From Pseudomonadota bacterium (GTDB lineage: Bacteria > Pseudomonadota > Alphaproteobacteria > Rhizobiales > Xanthobacteraceae): 9,087 nucleotides of DNA. The stretch spans positions 1 through 9,087 of the forward strand of contig CAUJKG010000346.1 in NCBI GenBank assembly GCA_963205465.1. Reading direction: 5' to 3'. The first letter of the stretch is position 1. Each line of letters opens with the position of its first letter. Of this stretch, positions 5,778 to 9,087 are shown one piece after another. The notes under the pieces were generated by a model, which saw only the letters and a list, made by a program, of their open reading frames with translations, did not search any database and was not told the origin of the DNA. Made by a program: the position numbers and the translations under genes.

Positions 5778-7616
5778 ATGCTTGCGCTTCCACGTCCACT
5801 TGTTCTCGTGGTGCTCGCGGCCCTTCTCGGCTTTGCGATTGCGCTTCCTTTCTTCGGCGGCCCGTTCGCTCTGAAGCTTGCGACCCGCATCATGATCGCC
5901 GGCATCTTCGTGATCAGCCTCGATCTTCTGATCGGTGTCACCGGCATGGTGAGCTTTGGCCATGCGCTTTATTTCGGGCTTGGCGCTTACTCGCTCTATT
6001 TCATTTCCCCAGACAGCGCGGCGGCGAATGCCTTCGTCGCGCTTCCCTTCGGGATCGCGCTTGCGGCCGTGGTCGCGCTCGCGGTCGGCTCCGTCGCCGT
6101 GCTGACCAAGGGGTTTTACTTCATCATGGTCACGCTGGCGTTCGGCCAGATGGGATTTTCGCTGTTCTTCGATACCAAGATCGCAGGCGGCACCGACGGC
6201 GCTTACATCAACGTGCGTCCGATTTTCTCGATCGGTTCGCAGCAGCTTCTGAACTTCTCGAACCGCACGGCATTCTTCTATTTCTGCCTCGCCGCGCTGG
6301 TGCTGTCCTACGTCCTTCTTTTATGGCTCGTGCGCACGCCGTTCGGCCGCGTGTTGCAAGGCATTCATCACAATGAAGCGCGCATGAGTGCGCTCGGCTT
6401 CAACACCTATGCCTATAAACTCGCGAGCTATGTCATCGCCGCGGCGATGGCCGGATTTGCCGGCGTGCTGTTCGCTGCGATTGACGGCTATGTCGCGCCG
6501 GAACTGCTCGGCTGGCGCGAGTCCGGCCTTGCCATCATGATGGTGGTGCTGGGTGGTGCCGGTACGCTCTATGGTCCGGTGCTCGGCGCCATCCTTTATT
6601 CGATGGTCGAAGAAACGCTGAAAAGCTCGACGGAGCTTTCGGCCTTTTTCTCTCTCTTCGCGAATACCGCCACCGCGAAATGGCTCGGCGGTATCGTCGC
6701 GAATAGCTGGTCGATGGCGCTGGGCTTCTTTCTGATCGCCACCGTGCTCGCCGCACCGAAAGGCGTCGCCGGTTTTATCGAGAAGTTTGCCGGCGAGGCG
6801 AAACGCGCGAGGCCCAAAGAAATCGCGCCATCTTCCGGAGAACGGAAGCGCGCAAGCGCGATGCGGCTCGAGGTCGAGAATTTGAAGCGCGCTTTCGGCG
6901 GCCTGGTCGCAGTGAACGGTGTTTCGGTGCAATTCCCGCCGAATCAGGTGCACGGCATCATCGGACCCAACGGCGCGGGTAAAACGACCTTCATCAATGT
7001 GCTCTCCGGCGCGCTGAAGCCAACCGAAGGAAGCGTGCGCCTGGAGAACCAGGAGATCGGCGGTCAGCGGCCACATACCATCGCGCGCAAAGGATTGGGC
7101 CGCTCCTACCAGCGCACGAATGTCATTCTTCCCTTCACAGCGCGGGAGAACTGTCTGCTCGCGGCGCAGGCTCAATTCCCCAGCCCATTTCGTTTCAGCA
7201 ACCAATGGCGCCGCAAGGACGAGGACGAGACGATCGAGAAAGCACTGCGTGCGGCCGGCATCACGCCCGAGCGCGCCGACATCAAAGCTGCGAACCTGAG
7301 TCTCGGCGAGCAACGCCAGCTCGTAATCGCCATGCTGATCGCATCGGGCGCAAAACTCCTGCTGCTCGACGAGCCGCTTGCCGGCATGGGACCGGAAGAA
7401 ACCGGGCGCGTCACCGCGCTGCTGCGCGAGCTTTCCGCTGATCACACCATTGTGCTGATCGAGCACGACATGGATGCGATCTTCGCCGCCGCCGATACGC
7501 TGACCGTGCTGGTCGAGGGCAAGCTGCTCGCGCACGGCACGCCGGAAGAAATCCGCTCGAGTGCGGCGGTACGCGAAGCCTATCTTGGCGAATGGGGTCA
7601 GGAGGCGAAGCAATGA
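5778..7616 (+). CDS. LivM-LivG fusion: ABC transporter permease with C-terminal ATP-binding domain
   Basis: A 612-residue single chain combining two subunits that are separate in the left operon. Residues 1 to about 335 are a LivM-type permease: GMVSFGHALYFGLGAY with the GH pair at 61-62, the EAA-like loop NEARMSALGFN at 199-209, LGGAGTLYGPVLGA near 257-270, and the end motif APKGVAG near 326-332. A charged linker (about 337-361) leads to a full LivG-type ATPase (362-612) with Walker A GPNGAGKTT (396-404), ABC signature LSLGEQ (507-512), Walker B LLLLDEP with D531-E532, and H-loop H563 in EHDMD. All catalytic elements are present. The permease C-terminus is cytoplasmic in this family, so the fusion is topologically reasonable. 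Methionine 362 sits where a free LivG would start, but no well-placed Shine-Dalgarno precedes it. The start lies 2 nt after the livH stop, and the end overlaps livF by ATGA. Such fusions are known in alphaproteobacteria. Confidence 0.93.
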   Translation: MLALPRPLVLVVLAALLGFAIALPFFGGPFALKLATRIMIAGIFVISLDLLIGVTGMVSFGHALYFGLGAYSLYFISPDSAAANAFVALPFGIALAAVVALAVGSVAVLTKGFYFIMVTLAFGQMGFSLFFDTKIAGGTDGAYINVRPIFSIGSQQLLNFSNRTAFFYFCLAALVLSYVLLLWLVRTPFGRVLQGIHHNEARMSALGFNTYAYKLASYVIAAAMAGFAGVLFAAIDGYVAPELLGWRESGLAIMMVVLGGAGTLYGPVLGAILYSMVEETLKSSTELSAFFSLFANTATAKWLGGIVANSWSMALGFFLIATVLAAPKGVAGFIEKFAGEAKRARPKEIAPSSGERKRASAMRLEVENLKRAFGGLVAVNGVSVQFPPNQVHGIIGPNGAGKTTFINVLSGALKPTEGSVRLENQEIGGQRPHTIARKGLGRSYQRTNVILPFTARENCLLAAQAQFPSPFRFSNQWRRKDEDETIEKALRAAGITPERADIKAANLSLGEQRQLVIAMLIASGAKLLLLDEPLAGMGPEETGRVTALLRELSADHTIVLIEHDMDAIFAAADTLTVLVEGKLLAHGTPEEIRSSAAVREAYLGEWGQEAKQ

Positions 7617-8326
7617 ACGCGCCCGCGATCCTGGCGGAAAACATCAACACCCATTACGGACGCAGCCACATCCTGCGCGGCGTTTCTTTCCGTGTCGCTC
7701 CCGGCGAGACGGTGAGCCTGCTCGGCCGGAACGGAATGGGCAAGACCACGCTGCTTCGCACGCTTGCGGGCTTGGTGCGCCCCTCCTCGGGAAGCGTGCG
7801 GCTAAATGGCAATGACGTCACCGGCGAACGCGCTTCCGCGCGATCGCGCGCCGGGCTTGCCATCGTGCCGGAAGGCCGCGGCATTTTTCCGAACCTCACG
7901 GTTGCCGAGAACCTCACTTTCGCTTCGCGCGCCAATCGCAAGGGCGAGCGGCCATGGCCACTCGATCGCGTCTATACGTTGTTTCCCCGCCTCGCCGAAC
8001 GGCGGCATCACTGGGGCAACGAACTCTCCGGCGGCGAACAGCAGATGCTTTCCATCGGCCGCGCACTGATGACAAGCCCGTCGATCATCCTGCTCGACGA
8101 AGCGACCGAGGGGCTCGCGCCAAAACTGCGTGACGAAATCTGGTCGACGGTCAAGCAGATCACCCAATCCGGCATTGCGGCAATCATCGTCGACAAGAAC
8201 CTGAACGATCTCCTGGCACTTGCCGACCGCAACACGATCATGGCCAAAGGCGAGATCGTGTTCGACGGCCCCTCGGCGGCACTGCGCGCGGACGAAGCGC
8301 TGATCCATCGCCATCTCGGCGTCTAA
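7613..8326 (+). CDS. livF: LivF-type ABC transporter ATP-binding protein
   Basis: A 237-residue cytoplasmic ATPase, the second nucleotide-binding subunit of the right importer, expected to dimerise with the LivG domain of the preceding fusion protein. It shows Walker A GRNGMGKTT (38-46), the signature LSGGEQQ (138-144), and Walker B IILLDEATEGLAP with D162-E163. The switch region reads IIVDKN (D194-K195-N196), where LivF proteins usually have VEQN and most other ABC ATPases a histidine. The start is the ATG at 7613, which overlaps the upstream TGA as ATGA and has AGGAGG 7 nt before it (7600-7605). An in-frame ATG at 7592 lies upstream of that ribosome binding site and is not preferred. No terminator-like structure is seen in the 21 bp that follow. 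Confidence 0.94.
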   Translation: MNAPAILAENINTHYGRSHILRGVSFRVAPGETVSLLGRNGMGKTTLLRTLAGLVRPSSGSVRLNGNDVTGERASARSRAGLAIVPEGRGIFPNLTVAENLTFASRANRKGERPWPLDRVYTLFPRLAERRHHWGNELSGGEQQMLSIGRALMTSPSIILLDEATEGLAPKLRDEIWSTVKQITQSGIAAIIVDKNLNDLLALADRNTIMAKGEIVFDGPSAALRADEALIHRHLGV

Positions 8327-8347
8327 TTCTCCGCGCTACGAAAACTT

Positions 8348-9087
8348 ATGTTCGAAGAGTATATCGCACGGTGGCAGCTGGTTCCCGACGGCGCACCCAT
8401 CGTCACGCATTCGAGCCGGCTTCTTCCCGTGATCTATGGCGGGGAGAAAGCCATGCTGAAGATCGCGATCGAGGCAGAAGAGCAATTCGGCGGCGCGCTG
8501 ATGGAATGGTGGGACGGCGACGGCGCGGCGCGCGTATTTGCGTACGAAAAGCCGGCTTTGCTGCTTGAACGCGCGCAGGGCGAGCGATCCTTGCACACCA
8601 TGGCGAAAACCGGCTCCGACGACGAAGCGACGCGCATTCTCTGCGAGACTGCGGCGCGGCTGCATGCAAAACGTGACAAGCCATTGCCGGAGCTTATTCC
8701 GCTCCGGCAATGGTTCCTTGAACTGGGAGAGAGCGCAGAGAAATATGGCAGCGTAATCTTGAAAGCGTCGACCGTGGCAGAACAGTTGCTCTCGGATCCG
8801 TGTGACGTCACGGCACTTCATGGTGACCTGCATCACGACAACGTTTTGGATTTTGGCGCGAGAGGCTGGCTTGCGATCGACCCCAAACGGCTTGTTGGAG
8901 AGCGCGGGTTCGACTTCGCCAATATCTTCTGCAATCCGGATTTCGAAGTTGCCGCAGCACCCGGCAGACTCGCGCGGCAGGCAAAGATCGTCGCCGACAC
9001 TGCGAAGCTCGAACACCGCCGTTTGCTGCAATGGATCCTGGCTTATGCCGGATTGTCCGCGGTCTGGATCATGAATTCCGGCGAGAC
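8348..9087 (+). CDS. APH(6)/streptomycin 6-kinase-like aminoglycoside phosphotransferase (3' end cut by window)
   Basis: The frame stays open for 246 codons to the window edge. The translation resembles the APH(6)/hydroxyurea-type antibiotic kinase family (StrA/StrB-like), cytoplasmic enzymes that phosphorylate streptomycin or similar small molecules with ATP. Visible elements are a probable ATP-binding lysine, K38 in AMLKIA; the catalytic loop LHGDLHHDNVLDFG with H158, D160, H162 and N165; the metal-binding aspartate D178 in LAIDPKRLVGERGFDFANIF; and the family-typical LLQWILAYAGLSAVW near the end. Family members run about 270-280 residues, so perhaps 25-35 are missing. The ATG at 8348 has only a poor Shine-Dalgarno (ACGAAAAC), suggesting low or coupled expression. 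It lies 21 bp after livF on the same strand, so read-through from the transporter operon is possible. Family assignment is strong; the actual substrate and any resistance are unproven, since chromosomal homologues are often housekeeping or cryptic. Confidence 0.88.
   Translation, partial: MFEEYIARWQLVPDGAPIVTHSSRLLPVIYGGEKAMLKIAIEAEEQFGGALMEWWDGDGAARVFAYEKPALLLERAQGERSLHTMAKTGSDDEATRILCETAARLHAKRDKPLPELIPLRQWFLELGESAEKYGSVILKASTVAEQLLSDPCDVTALHGDLHHDNVLDFGARGWLAIDPKRLVGERGFDFANIFCNPDFEVAAAPGRLARQAKIVADTAKLEHRRLLQWILAYAGLSAVWIMNSGE

Noticed and set aside
4633..5799. 388-codon minus-strand open frame across the end of the receptor gene and the livH gene
   Set aside because: It is antisense to two clearly recognised genes and has a charged, low-complexity composition (many His, Asp, Glu, Arg, Gln). 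No domain or start signal supports it.
7592..7612. Earlier in-frame ATG for livF
   Set aside because: The AGGAGG at 7600-7605 lies downstream of it and is ideally spaced for ATG 7613, which also forms the ATGA overlap.
6321..7613. 430-codon minus-strand open frame antisense to the LivM-LivG fusion
   Set aside because: The opposite strand encodes intact permease and Walker A/B motifs. This frame has no recognisable content.
8336..9031. Minus-strand open frame opposite the phosphotransferase gene
   Set aside because: The plus-strand frame from 8348 contains HGDLHHDN and IDPK motifs and stays open to the window edge, so the minus-strand frame is its shadow.

Overview
The window is GC-rich, densely coding bacterial chromosome. 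Tat-type signals on both binding proteins, the gene content and the codon use suggest an alphaproteobacterium, probably Hyphomicrobiales (Bradyrhizobium/Xanthobacteraceae-like). That placement is an inference from sequence style, not a phylogenetic result. No rRNA, tRNA, CRISPR array, insertion sequence or phage gene is visible.

Layout. Two branched-chain amino acid-type (Liv/HAAT family) ABC importer operons face away from each other across a 366-bp intergenic region (3222-3587). The left operon runs on the minus strand: binding protein (1989-3221), LivH-type permease (1048-1920), LivM-type permease (38-1051), then the first 11 codons of a LivG-type ATPase that starts with TTG at position 35 and leaves the window. 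The right operon runs on the plus strand: binding protein (3588-4784), LivH-type permease (4912-5775), a single-chain LivM-LivG permease/ATPase fusion (5778-7616) and a LivF-type ATPase (7613-8326). Just 21 bp later, on the same strand, an APH(6)/streptomycin-6-kinase-like phosphotransferase begins (8348) and runs off the right edge.

How the parts work together. Each operon should make a periplasmic solute receptor that passes its ligand to a two-permease channel driven by two cytoplasmic ATPases. The receptors differ clearly in sequence, so the two systems probably take up different substrates. Family membership alone does not identify them: amino acids, amides, urea and aromatic acids are all known for this family. 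The genes are tightly packed, with ATGA overlaps at livH/livM (left) and livMG/livF (right), which suggests translational coupling.

Regulatory structure. The shared intergenic region has a TATAAT box on each strand and three copies of an AATCTTG motif around them. In both operons the gap between binding-protein gene and first permease gene holds a perfect GC-rich hairpin (10 bp left, 11 bp right) without a following T-run. This fits keeping the binding protein in excess over the membrane components. I found no wholly new system. The most notable points are the permease/ATPase fusion, the paired hairpins, the shared control region with repeats, and the kinase gene adjoining the operon.
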